Source of the DNA: DASQPA01 sp963756455
Lineage (GTDB): Bacteria; Acidobacteriota; Thermoanaerobaculia; Multivoradales; UBA5704
Direction: 5' to 3'
NCBI GenBank assembly: GCA_963756455.1
Contig: CAVWNC010000004.1
Coordinates: forward strand, 1,178,001-1,242,000
Length of the DNA stretch: 64,000 nt
Of this stretch, positions 8,571 to 20,200 are shown in pieces; positions within the stretch are counted from its first letter, which is position 1, and every line of letters starts with the position of its first letter. The notes under the pieces are model-generated. The model saw nothing but the letters and a program-made list of their open reading frames with translations. It made no database searches and was not told the DNA's origin. A program made the translations under genes and the position numbers.

Positions 8571-11105
8571 CGCGCCCCGGCGCGCCCGATCACCCGTCCG
8601 GTAGAGCCGCTCCCCCGGTCCGCCGTAGGGGTCCGGCACGAACCGCTCCGCCGTCAGCTCCGGACGACCGAGATAGCCGCGCGCCAGCCCCGCACCGCCG
8701 ATCCACAGCTCGCCCGGCACCCTGTCCGGCAGCGCCTCCAGCTCGCCGCCCAGCACGTAGGCCCGAACGTTCGCGATCGGACGGCCGATCGGCACCATCC
8801 CCTCGCTCGCGCCCGGGAGCGCTTCATGGACGCAGCAGCCCACCGTCGCCTCCGTCGGCCCGTACTCGTTGAACACCCGCACCCCGTCCCGCGCCAGCCA
8901 GCCCGCGAGCGCCCGGCCGGAGAGCGCCTCGCCCCCCACCACCAGCGTCAACCGGTCCGCACCCGACAGCGCCTCCGGCGCCGCCAGAACCTCCAGATGC
9001 GACGGCGTCAGCTTGACGAACCCGAAACCCGTCTCCGCCACGTCGCGCGCCAGGCCGCCCAGATCCCAGGGCTCCGGCACCAACGCCACCGGACGACCCG
9101 CGAGGAGCGGCGTCCACAGGCTCGACACCGTCAGATCGAACGACAGAGGAGTGTGCAGGCTCGAACCGGAGTGTCCGGAAACCCCGTACGCCTCCGCCGA
9201 CCAGCGCACGTAGTTGGCGACGCTCGCGTGCGCCACCACCACCCCTTTCGGACGACCGCTCGAACCCGATGTGTAGAGCACGTAGGCAGCGTTTCCTGGA
9301 AGCGCGCCACCCGCGAGCGCAGGCGCCGGTCCACCCGCGAGCGCCCTCCTCTCGCCGTCCAGATCGATCGTGCGCACCCCCGACGGCAACCGGTCGCGGA
9401 GCTCCGCCCGCGTCACCACCAGGACCGCCCCGGCGTCCTCCACCAGGAAGCGCAGCCGCTCCTCCGGATAGCCCGGATCGAGCGGCAGGTACGCCCCGCC
9501 CGCCTTGAGCACCGCGAGGAGCGCCGTCACCATCTCAGGTCCACGCTCCAGGAAAACCCCCACAATCGACTCCGCCCCCACCCCCGAGCGGCGAAGCCGC
9601 CAGCCCAGACGGTCCGACCGCCGGTCGAGATCTCCGTAGCTCACGAAGTGGCGGCAACCGGCCGCCGAGGAAAGGAGAGCCACCGCATCCGGCCGCTCCT
9701 CCGTCTGCTCGGCGAACAGCTCGTGCAGACAGAGAGGCCCGTCCCACCGGCGCTCGGTTCCGTTCCAGGCCGAGAGCACCTGCCGGCGCTCCGCCTCGTC
9801 CAGCCAATCGAGAGCGCCCAGGCGCCGTGCCGGTGCCGTGGACCCCTGCTCCAGAACCCGCACCAGATGCTCGACCAGACGACCAGTCGTCGACGCCCCA
9901 TAGAGCTCCGTGCTGTAGACCAGTGAGCCGACGATCTCCCCGCCCTGCTCCTCGACCACCAGGCTCAGCTCGAACTGCGCCGTCCGCTGCGGCAGATCGA
10001 GACCCGAAAGCCGCAGACCCGGCAACCGAAGCTCCCCCAAAGGCGCGTTCTGGAGCGTCACCGTCGTCTGGAACAGCGGGCTCCGCGCCAGGTCCCGCTC
10101 CGGCGACACCGCCTCCACCACCCGCTCGAACGGCGCCTCCTGGTGCCCGTAGGCTTCGAGCGCCACCTCCCGCACCCGGACGAGCAGCTCCCCGAATCCC
10201 ACCTCTCCGCCCACCGCCGTCCGCAGCACCAGGGTGTTGACGAAGAACCCGATCAGATCCTCCAGCTCCACCCGGCCCCGGTTGGCCACCGGCGTCCCCA
10301 CCGCGATCTCCCCCTGGCCGCTCCACCGCCACAGCACCGCCTGCCAACCCGCGACCAGGGCCATGAAGAGCGTCGCGCCCTCCCGCCGGCAGAGAGCCGA
10401 CAGCCGCTCCGTCGCCTGCCGCCCCAGCCGCACCGGTTCGCCCGCGCCGCCGTGACCGAGCTGCGCCGGACGCGGACGATCCGTCGGCAGGTCGAGGGGC
10501 GAAATCGCCGCCAGCCGCTCCCGCCAGTAGGAAAGCTGGCGTTCGAGCTCACCCCCCGTGAGCCACTCCCGCTGCCACAGCGCGTAGTCCGCATACTGCA
10601 CCGGCAGCTCCGGGAGCGGCGACTTTCGGCCCGCCAAAAATGCCCCGTAGAGCGCCTCCAGCTCTCGCACCAGCACTCCCAGAGACCACCCGTCGCTCGC
10701 GATGTGATGCACCGTCACCAGCAGCACGTGCTCGGCCGCGGCCAGGCGAACCAGCGCCGCCCGCATCAGCAGGCCTACCGATAGATCGAACGGCCGTAGC
10801 GCTTGCTCGCGGGCGAGCCGACCGAGCTCCGCCTCCCGCTCCGTTCGACCCCCGGCTCGAAGGTCCGCCACAGCGAGGAGACCCGGCCCCGGCTCCACGG
10901 CGAGCTGCGCCACCGCGCCGTCCGCCTCGACGAAACGGGTGCGCAGCGCCTCATGCCGTCGCACCACCTCGGCGAGGCTCCGGGAGAGGGCCGCCACGTC
11001 CAGCGGCCCTTCCAGGCGGAGCGCCAGAGGGATGTGGTACGCGGCGTTGGCCGGCGACAGCCGGGCGAGGAACCACAGCCGCTGCTGGGCATACGACAAC
11101 GGCGC
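7990..11105 (-). other. NRPS module 10 (C, Asx-like A, PCP), contains frameshift
   Basis: The C motif is HHIASDGWS (near 10700). The A code is DLSKVGEVG, the same as module 9. The A domain is interrupted by the G7 frameshift at 8565-8571, between the GDRAR and KIRGYRIEPGE motifs. The PCP motif is GGDSI (near 8120), of the type that precedes an E domain, which does follow. Confidence 0.82.
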
Positions 11106-13750
11106 CGCAACGCCGAACGCCCGACGCGCGATGGGCGGCAACGGCACGCCAACGCCCCCATCCGAGCGGAGATCGTCGATCCGCCGGGCGAGGGCGGCGA
11201 GCGTCGGGGCGAGGAAGATCTGCCGCAGCTCGAGCTCGATGCCGAAGAGCCGGCGCACCCGCACCACCACCTGAGCGGCGAGGAGCGAGTGGCCGCCCAG
11301 GGCGAAGAAGTCGTCGTCGATGCCGAGCTTCTCGCGGCCGAGAACGTCGCCCCAGAGGGCCGCCAGGATCTCCTCGGTCGCCGTCCGCGGCGAGCGGTGC
11401 GCCACGGTCGCTGACGCGTCCAAGCTCTCGGGCACGGGCAGGGCCCGGCGGTCGAGCTTGCCGTGCGCCGTTAGTGGCAGCGATTCCAGGCGCACGATCG
11501 AAGACGGCACCAGCGGCTCCGGCAGGAGCCGCGCGAGCGCCGTCCGCAGCTCCGCCGCCTCCGCCGCCGGCCCCGGGAATGCGCCCGACCCCACCACGTA
11601 CCCCACCAACCGCTTCTGGCCCGGACGATCCTCCCGCACCACCACCGCCGCCCGCTCCACCCCGGGGCACTCCATGAGCGCCGCCGCCACCTCCCCCGGC
11701 TCGATTCGGTAGCCGCGGATCTTCACCTGCTCGTCGACCCGGCCCAGGTACTGGAGCTCCCCCGCGCTCCAGCGCGCCCGATCGCCCGTCCGGTAGAGCC
11801 GCTCCCCGGGATCGCCGTACGGGTCCGGCACGAACCGCTCCGCCGTCAGCTCCGGACGGCCGAGATAGCCGCGCGCCAGCCCCGCACCGCCGATCCACAG
11901 CTCGCCCGGCGCCCCTTCCGGCAGCGCCTCCAGCTCGCCGCCCAGCACGTACGCCCGAACGTTCGCGATCGGACGGCCGATCGGCACCATCCCCTCGCTC
12001 GCGCCCGGGAGCGCTTCATGGACGCAGCAGCCCACCGTCGCCTCCGTCGGCCCGTACTCGTTGAACACCCGCACCCCGTCCCGCGCCAGCCAGCCCGCGA
12101 TCGCCCGGCCGGAGAGCGCCTCGCCCCCCACCACCAGCGTCAGCCGGTCGACCCCCGACAGCGCCTCCGGCGCCGCCGCCAGAACCTCCAGATGCGACGG
12201 CGTCAGCTTGACGAACCCGAAACCCGTCTCCGCCACGTCGCGCGCCAGGCCGCCCAGATCCCAGGGCTCCGGCACCAACGCCACCGGACGGCCCGCGAGG
12301 AGCGGCGTCCACAGGCTCGACACCGTGAGATCGAACGACAGAGGAGTGTGCAGGCTCGACCCGGAGTGCCCCGAAACCCCATACGCCTCCGCCGACCAGC
12401 GCACGTAGTTGGCGACGCTCGCGTGCGCCACCACCACCCCCTTCGGACGACCGCTCGAACCCGACGTATAGAGCACATAAGCGGCATTGCCGGGGAGCGC
12501 GTCACCCGCGAGCGCAGGCGCCGGTCCACCCGCGAGCGCCCCCCCCTCGCCGTCCAGACAAATCGTCTGCACCCCCGACGGCAGCCGGCCGCGGAGCTCC
12601 GCCCCCGTCACCACCAGGACCGCCCCGGCGTCCTCCACCAGGAAACGCAGCCGCTCCTGCGGATAGCCCGGATCGAGCGGCAGGTACGCCCCGCCCGCCT
12701 TGAGAACCGCGAGGAGCGCCGTCACCATCTCAAGTCCCCGCTCCAGGCAAACCCCCACGAACGACTCCACCCCCACCCCCGAGCGGCGCAGCCGCCAGCC
12801 CAGAAGGTCCGACCGCCGGTCGAGATCCCGGTAGCTCACGAAGTGGCGAGAACCGGCCGCCGACGAGAGGAGAGCCACCGCATCCGGCCGCTCGCCCGCC
12901 CGCTCCGCGAACAGCTCGTGCAAACACCCGGAGCCGCCCCACCGGCGCTCGGTTCGGTTCCACGCCGAGAGCACCTGCCGGCGCTCCGCCTCGTCCAGCC
13001 ACCCGAGATCTACCAGGCGCCGTGTCGGCGCCGCGGACCCCTGCTCCAGAACCCGCAGCAGATGCTCGACCAGGCGGCCCGCCGTCGACGCCCCGTAGAG
13101 ATCCGTGCTGTAGACCAGCGAGCCGACGATCTCCCCGCCCTGCTCCTCGACTCCCAGGCTCAGCTCGAACTGCGCCGTCCGTTGCGGCAGATCGAGGCCC
13201 GAGAGAGAGAGTCCCGGCAGCCGAAGCTCCCCCAAGGGCGCGTTCTGAAGCGTCACCGTCGTCTGGAACAGCGGGCTTCGCGCCAGGTCCCGCTCCGGCG
13301 ACACCGTCTCCACCACCCGCTCGAACGGCGCGTCCTGGTGCCCGTAGGCTTCGAGCGCAACCTCCCGCACTCGGATGAGCAGCTCCCCGAAACCCACCTC
13401 TCCGCCCACCGCCGTCCGCAGCACCAGGGTGTTGACGAAGAACCCGATCAGATCCTCCAGTTCCACCCGGCCCCGGTTGGCCACCGGCGTCCCCACCGCG
13501 ATCTCCCCCTGGCCGCTCCACCGCCACAGCACCGCCTGCCAGCCCGCGACCAGGGCCATGAAGAGCGTCACGCCCTCCCGCCGGCAGAGCGCCGACAGCC
13601 GCTCCGTCGCCTGCCGCCCCAGCCGTACCGGCTCGCCCGCACCGCTGTGACCGAGCTGCGCCGGACGCGGGCGATCCGTCGGCAGGTCGAGGGGCGAAGC
13701 CTCCGCCAGCCGCTCGCGCCAGTAGGCAAGCTGGCGTTCGAGCTCCCCCC
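8529..13750 (-). CDS. Giant NRPS gene, middle part (end of C9 to most of A10)
   Basis: This piece encodes the C-terminal half of C9, A9, PCP9 (GGHSL near 11295), C10 (HHIASDGWS near 10700) and A10 up to the GDRAR region. The upstream piece is in another frame; the join is the G7 run at 13745-13751. The downstream join is the G7 run at 8565-8571, after which this frame yields nonsense and stops at 8529. Both joins are repaired by adding one G, and protein similarity then continues without a gap. A9 and A10 have the same code, DLSKVGEVG, resembling Asn/Asp codes. The piece is intact apart from the joins, so I read it as part of a functional gene with sequencing errors, not a decayed gene. Confidence 0.88.
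8565..8571 (-). other. Apparent -1 frameshift in a G7 run (A10)
   Basis: The paralogous A9 site (near 11765) has five G and reads AGELQYLGRVDEQVK. Here seven G give AGGSSSTW. An eighth G would restore AGGELQYLGRVDEQVK and the downstream frame. Confidence 0.85.
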
Positions 13751-14295
13751 CGTGAGCCGCTCCCGCTGCCACAGCGCGTAGTCCGCATACTGCACCGGCA
13801 GCTCCGGGAGCGGCGACTTCCGGCCCGCCGAGAACGCCCCGTAAAGCGCCCCCAGCTCCCGCACCAGCACCCCCAGAGACCACCCGTCGCTCGCGATGTG
13901 ATGCACCGTCACCAGCAGCACGTGCTCGGCCGCGGCCAGCCGCACCAGCGCCGCCCGCACCAGGGGACCTGCCGACAGATCGAACGGCCGCGCCACCTCC
14001 TCGGCGGCGAGCGCGCGGGCTATCTCCTCGCTCTCGGCCGTGGCGAGCCCGGAGAGGTCGACGACGGCGAGCCCGACGCCGCCGTCGTGGACCACCTGTT
14101 CCGGCTCGCCGCCGCCGTCGACGAAGCGGGTGCGCAGGATAGCGTGGCGCCGGACGATCTCGGCGAGCACCGCGGCGAGCGCCCGGACGTCCAGGTCCCC
14201 GCTCAGCCGGAGCGCCCGCAGCACGTTGTAGCTCGGGTCACCGGGATCGAGCTGGTGTAAGAACCAGAGCCGGAGCTGGGCGTACGAGAGCGGCG
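11108..14295 (-). other. NRPS module 9 (C, Asx-like A, PCP), contains frameshift
   Basis: The C motif is HHIASDGWS (near 13895). The C domain is interrupted by the G7 frameshift at 13745-13751. A motifs FDLTVSS, FVKLTPSHL, LVVGGEA and NEYGPTEATVGC give DLSKVGEVG, close to Asn/Asp codes. The PCP motif is GGHSLL (near 11295). Confidence 0.82.
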
Positions 14296-17200
14296 CGCGC
14301 CGGACGCCGCGGGCGACGAGGCCTGGCACCGGATCGCCCGCCGGGTCGGCCGCCGGTGAAGCCGCGATCAGCCGCGCCAGCGCGGCGACGGTCGGCGCGT
14401 CGAAGATCGCCGCCACCGGGACGTCCACCCCGAGCACCTGGTGGATCCGCGCCACCACCTGCGTCGCGAGGAGCGAGTGGCCGCCCAGGGCGAAGAAATC
14501 GTCGGCGACGCCCACCCGCTCGCGCCCGAGCACGTCGGCCCAGATGCCGGCGAGGAGCTCTTCGACGGGGGTCCGCGGCGGCAACGGCCCCTCACCGCTC
14601 GTGTTGCCCTCCTCCTCCGGCGGCGCCGGCAGGGCCCGGCGGTCGAGCTTGCCGTTGGGAGTGAGCGGCAGCGCGTCGAGCGCCACGAACGCCGAAGGCA
14701 GCAGAGCCTCCGGGAGCACCTCGCGGAGACGCCCGCGGAGGGCCTCGACCTCGCGCGCCCCCGGCCCCACGACGTAGGCGACGAGACGCAGCTCTCCGCC
14801 GCGGTCCCGCTCTGCCACGACCGCCGCGCGCTCCACTCCGGGACAGGCTTCGAGAGCGGCCCGTACCTCTCCCGGCTCGATGCGGACCCCGCGGATCTTC
14901 ACCTGGTCGTCGAGCCGCCCGAGGAATTCAAGGTTGCCGTCCAGGCGCCGGCGCGCCCGGTCCCCAGAACGGTAGAGGCGCGCGCCGGGCTCGCCTACCT
15001 CTCCCGCCCACGGATGGGGCAGGAAGCGCTCCGCGGTGAGATCGGGCCGCTCCACGTAGCCCCGGGCGAGGCCCGCCCCACCGATCCAGAGCTCTCCGAC
15101 GGCCCCGGCCGGCACTAGCTCCATTCCGGTGTCCAGCAGGTAGACCTCCATCCCGGGGAGCGGTCGGCCGACCGGCACCGGGCCGAGCGTGGGGTCGACC
15201 CCTTCGAGCGGGGAGAGCGCACAGCCGATCGTCGCCTCGGTCGGCCCGTAGTGGTTGACGATGCGGACCTGGGGCCGCCGCCGGCGCGCCTCGCCGACCA
15301 GGTCCCACCCGCTCGCCTCGCCGCCGAGGACGAGGACGCGCCGTGGAATCAGCGCCGGCGAGGGCTCGGCGGCGAGGAGCGCCGCCAAGAAAGACGGCGT
15401 GATCTTGAGCACGTCGACGCCGGCCGCCGCGAAGGTCCGCGCCAGCGTCCAGGGCTGGCTCGCGCTCTCGGCGTCCGGCAGGTGGAGGGTGCCGCCGGTC
15501 GAAAGGGCGGCGAAGACGGCGGTGTAGCCGAGGTCGGCGGCGAAGGTCGTGACCAGGGCGTAGCGCCAGCCGGGCTCCAAACCCAGCCGGTGCCGGATGC
15601 CGGCGACGTACGAGGCGACGCTCGCGTGGCGGACGCCCACTCCCTTGGGGCGGCCCGTGGAGCCGGAGGTGTAGATCACGTAGGCCAGCTGATCGCCGTC
15701 GACGGTCTCGCCGAGCGCGCCGTCCGGCTGGCGCGCGATCTCCGGCCCGTCGTCGTCCAGGGCGATCACCTGCACGAAGTAGCTTGGCAGGCGGTCGGCG
15801 AGCCCACGCATGGAGAGCACCAGCGGCGCCCCCGAGTCTTCGAGGAGGGCGCTCACCCGCTCGACCGGCAGCGCGGGATCGAGGGGGACGAAAACGCCGC
15901 CGGCCTTGAGCACGCCCAAAAGGGCGATCACCAGCTCCACGCCGCGTTCGAAGTAGAGGGCGACGCGCGTTTCGGCCGCGAGGCCCGCCTGCTTTAGGTA
16001 TCTCGCCAGCTGGTTGGCGCGCCGGTCGAGCTCGCCATAGTCGAGCGACGAGGCGCCGGCGACGACCGCCGGTGTCTCCGGGTAGAGCGCCGCCTGGGCT
16101 TCGAAAGCCTGGTGGAGCCACCGGGTGTCGTCTCCCGCGGGACGGCCGCCGCCGCCGGTGGCCCGAAGGATCTCTTCCCGCTCGACCGGCGCGACGAGCG
16201 GGAGGTCGCCTAGGCGGCGCGCCGGCTCGGCCACGATCGCCTCCAGGTGGCTCTCGAAACGCGCCAGCAGACGGCGCACCGTCGCCGCCTCGAAAAGCTC
16301 GCGGGCGTAGCGCAGCCGGCCGTCGAGCCCGCCGGCCTCCCCGTGGGCGAGATGGAGGTGGAGGTCGACCTTGGCTACGTCGAGATCGATCGGCAGCGCC
16401 TCGATCGCCAGGCCGGCGAAGGTCCGGGCCGGAGGCAGCACCTCGAAGACCAGCTTGACCTGGAAGAGCGGCGCCCGGCTGGGGTCGCGCTCGGGAGCCA
16501 CGGCGCTCACCACCTGCTCGAACGGAACGTCCTGGTGCCCGTAGGCCGCGAGAGCGGTTTCGCGCGCCCCGGCGAGGATCTCCCGGAAAGTCGCCGCACC
16601 CGGCACCGAGCCGCGCAGGGCGAGCTGGTTGACGAAAAATCCGATCAGCCCCTCGATCTCCGCCGCGTTCCGGTTGGCGACGTCGGTCCCGATCACGACG
16701 TCGTCCTGGCCGCTCCAGCGCCCGAGCACGACCTGCCACGCCGCGAGGAGCGCCATGAACAGGGTCACCCCTTCCTGGCGGCAGAGCGCCCCGAGACGCC
16801 CGGCCAACGCGCCGTCGAACGAGACCGGCAGGCTCGCGCCGTCGCGGAGCGCCCGGGCCGGCCGCGGCCGGTCGGTGGGGAGAGCGAGGACCGGCAGGTC
16901 GGCGAGCCGCTCCCGCCAGTAGCCGAGCTGCCGGTCGAGCTCCCCCCCGGAGAGCCATTCCCGCTGCCACTGCGCGTAGTCCGCATACTGGATCGGAAGC
17001 TCCGGCAACGGCGACTCCCGGCCCTCCGAAAACGCCTCGTAGAGCGCTCCCAGCTCGCGCACCAGAACCCCCATCGACCAACCGTCGCTCGCGATGTGGT
17101 GCATCGTCACCAGGAGCGCATGCTCCTCTGCCGACAGCCGTACCAGCTCCGCCCGCAGCAGCGGACCCGTCGACAGGTCGAACGGCGCCGACGCCTGCTC

Positions 17201-20200
17201 GCGAGCCCGCGCCAGAAGCTGCACCTCGCGATCGGGAACCCCCGGGAGGCCGGTCAGGTCGACGACGGAAAGGAGCCCCGGACAGGGCTCCTCCACCCGC
17301 TGTGCCACCTCGCCATTCCGCTCCACGAACCGCGTCCGCAGCGCCTCGTGGCGCCGCACCACCTCGTCGAGGCTCCGCCCCAGCGCCGCTACGTCCAGCC
17401 GGCCCGAAAGGCGCACCGCCACCGGCACATGGTAGGCGCCGCTCCCCGGCGCCAGGCGCTCCAGGAACCATAGGCGCTGCTGCGCGAACGAAAGCGGCGA
17501 CTCCGCCCCCCGCGACCGCCGCTCGATCCGCTCCCGGCCCGAGGTACCCTGGGTGCCCGAAGCTCCCGAATCCCCCGTCGACAGCAGGCCGTCCACCTCC
17601 CGCGCCAGAGCGCCGAGCGTCGGCTCGACGAAGACCTGCCGCAGCGGCAGCTCCACTCCCAGCACCTGGCGCACCCGCGACACCACCTGTGTCGCCAGCA
17701 GAGAATGCCCGCCGAGAGCGAAGAAGTCGTCCTCCGACCCCACGCCCTCGCGGCCCAGGACCGAGCACCAGATCCCCGCTAGCAGCTCCTCGGTCGCGCT
17801 CCGCACCGCGCGTGCGAGACCTCCCTGCTCTCCTCCCCCCTCCTCCGGCGCCGGCAGTGCACGACGGTCGAGCTTCCCCTGCGCGGTGAGCGGCAACGAC
17901 GCGAGCGCCACCCACGCTCCCGGCACCATGTACTCCGGCAGGCGATCCCGGACGTGCTCGCGAAGCGCGCCGATCTCGACCGGAACCCCGCCACGCCCCA
18001 CCACGTACGCCACCAGGCGGCGCTCCCCGGGACGGTCCTCCCGCGCCACCACCGCCGCCTGCTCCACCCCGGGATGGCTCTCCAGAACCGCGCGCACCTC
18101 GCCCGGCTCGACCCGGTAACCACGGATCTTCACCTGCTCGTCCAGGCGGCCCAGGTACTCCAGCTCCCCGCCCTCCCGCCAGCGCGCCAGGTCCCCCGTG
18201 CGGTAGAGACGGGCACCCGACTCCCCGCGCTCCGCCGCGAACGGGTGAGGCACGAAGCGCTCCGCCGTCAGCTCCGGACGCCCCGCATACCCCCGCGCCA
18301 GACCCGCGCCGCCCACCCACAGCTCCCCGGGCATGCCCACCGGCACCGGCGACATCCGCTCGTCCAGCACATAGAGCTCGAGATCCCCCAGCCGCTCGCC
18401 TACCGCCGACACCCACCCCCGGCCCACCACGTCCTCCCGGGTCAGCTCACGGAAGGTCACATGTACCGTCGTCTCGGTGATCCCGTACATGTTGACCAGA
18501 TGTACCTCCGGGTGACGCTCCCACCAGCCGGCGAGCCTCCCCGGCTCCAGCGCCTCGCCCCCGAAGATTACCCAGCGCAGCGCCGACCGCTCACCACCCT
18601 CCTCCCCCGATAGCAGCGAGCGGAACGACGACGGTGTCTGGTTGAGCACCGTCACCCCCTCCGCGACGAGCAGCGACCGCAACGACTCCGCCGAACGACT
18701 CTGCCAGTACGGCACCACCACCAGACGACCGCCGTGGCCGAGCGCGCCCCACAGCTCCCAAACCGAAAAATCGAACGCGTAGGAGTGGAAGAGCGTCCAC
18801 ACGTCCTCGACGCCGAACCCGAACCGGCAAGCCGTCGAGAGCAGCAGCCGCACCACGTTGCCGTGCGACACCACCACTCCCTTCGGCCGCCCTGTCGAGC
18901 CCGAGGTGTAGATCACATACGCCGCCTGCGCCGCCGAGCGCCAGGGCGTCGGGGACGCGGGGAGCGCGGGAGGCGCCGCAGCACCCTCTCCGTCGAGGAG
19001 AAGCACCGAACCGTCCCAGTCTGCAAGCCGTTCCCGCAACGACGCCGTGGTCACCGCCAGCGCCGCCCCCGAGTCCGCCAGGATCCACGCCAGCCGCTCC
19101 GCAGGCGAATCGGGGTCGAGCGGCACGTAGGCCCCGCCCGCTCCCAGCACGCCGAGAATCGCCGCCACCTGCTCGATCCCCCGCTCCAGGCAGAGCCCCA
19201 CCCGCACCTCCGGACCCACGCCCAGGGACCGCAGGCGACCGGCGATCCCCGCCGCCCGGCGCGCCAGCTCGCCGTAGCTGAGAGCCCGCCCCTGCTCGAC
19301 CAATGCCACCGCCTCGGGCTGCCTCCGAGCCACCGCCGCGAACCGCTCGTCCAGGCACTCCGCCACCGGGAAGCGCTCCACACGGTTGCGATCGAGCACC
19401 AGCTCGTACCGCTCCGCAGCCGAGAGGAGCGGCAGATCCGACACCGGAGCCCCCTCGCCGCACAACATTCCAGCGAGCAGGCGCTCCAGCTGCGCCAACG
19501 TCCGCCGCGCCGTCGCCGCCTCGAACAGCTCCGTGCTGTACTCCAGCGACGCCAGCAGGCCTCCCCCCGGCTCGGGCACCAGCGACAGCGTGCAGTCGAA
19601 CTTCGACACCCCGGCGTGCGTCGAAAGAGACGCCGCTTGAAGCCCCGGGATCTCTCCCCCCGAAAACGGCGCATTCTGGAGCGCCAGCATCACCTGGAAC
19701 AGCGCGTTCCGGCTCGTTTCCCGAGCCGGCGCCAGCTCCTCGACCAAGCGCTCGAACGGCACGTCCTGATGCGCATAGGCGGCGAGCGCCGCCTCGCGTG
19801 CCCGCTCCAGCAGCTCCCCCACCGTCGCCTCGCCGGTGTCCAGCCGCAGCACCAGGGTATTGACCAGGAAACCGATCAGTCTTTCAAGCTCCGGACGCGT
19901 CCGGTTGGCGATCGGCGAGCCCACCACCACCTCCCGCTGCCGCGCCTGCCGACCCAAAAGCGCCGCGAACCCCGACAACAGGACCATGTAGAGCGTCACT
20001 CCCGACCGCCGCGACAGCTGCCACAGATCCGCCACCCACGAGGCGCTCCACTGCGACTCCTCCACCGCCCCCAGAAGGCGGGGCGCCGCCGGTCGCGGCC
20101 GGTCGGTGGGGAGAGCGAGGACCGGCAGGTCGGCGAGCCGCTCCCGCCAGTAGCCGAGCTGCCGGTCGAGCTCGCCCCCGGAGAGCCATTCCCGCTGCCA

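Larger units (their letters stand above)
8116..13990 (-). repeat. Tandem partial duplication (second half of C, A, start of PCP; modules 9 and 10)
   Basis: A block of about 2.7 kb at 11310-13990 recurs at 8116-10796 with an offset of 3,194 bp (3,195 once the missing G is added). Similarity starts before HHIASDGWS inside the C domain and falls off just before the PCP GGxS, so the copied unit spans C/A/PCP boundaries. Confidence 0.8.

Noticed and set aside
8565..13751. Programmed ribosomal frameshifting at the two G7 runs
   Set aside because: A similar G7 run at 16942-16948 is read in frame, no known slippery heptamer fits, and both sites need the same single added base. A sequencing error is simpler.
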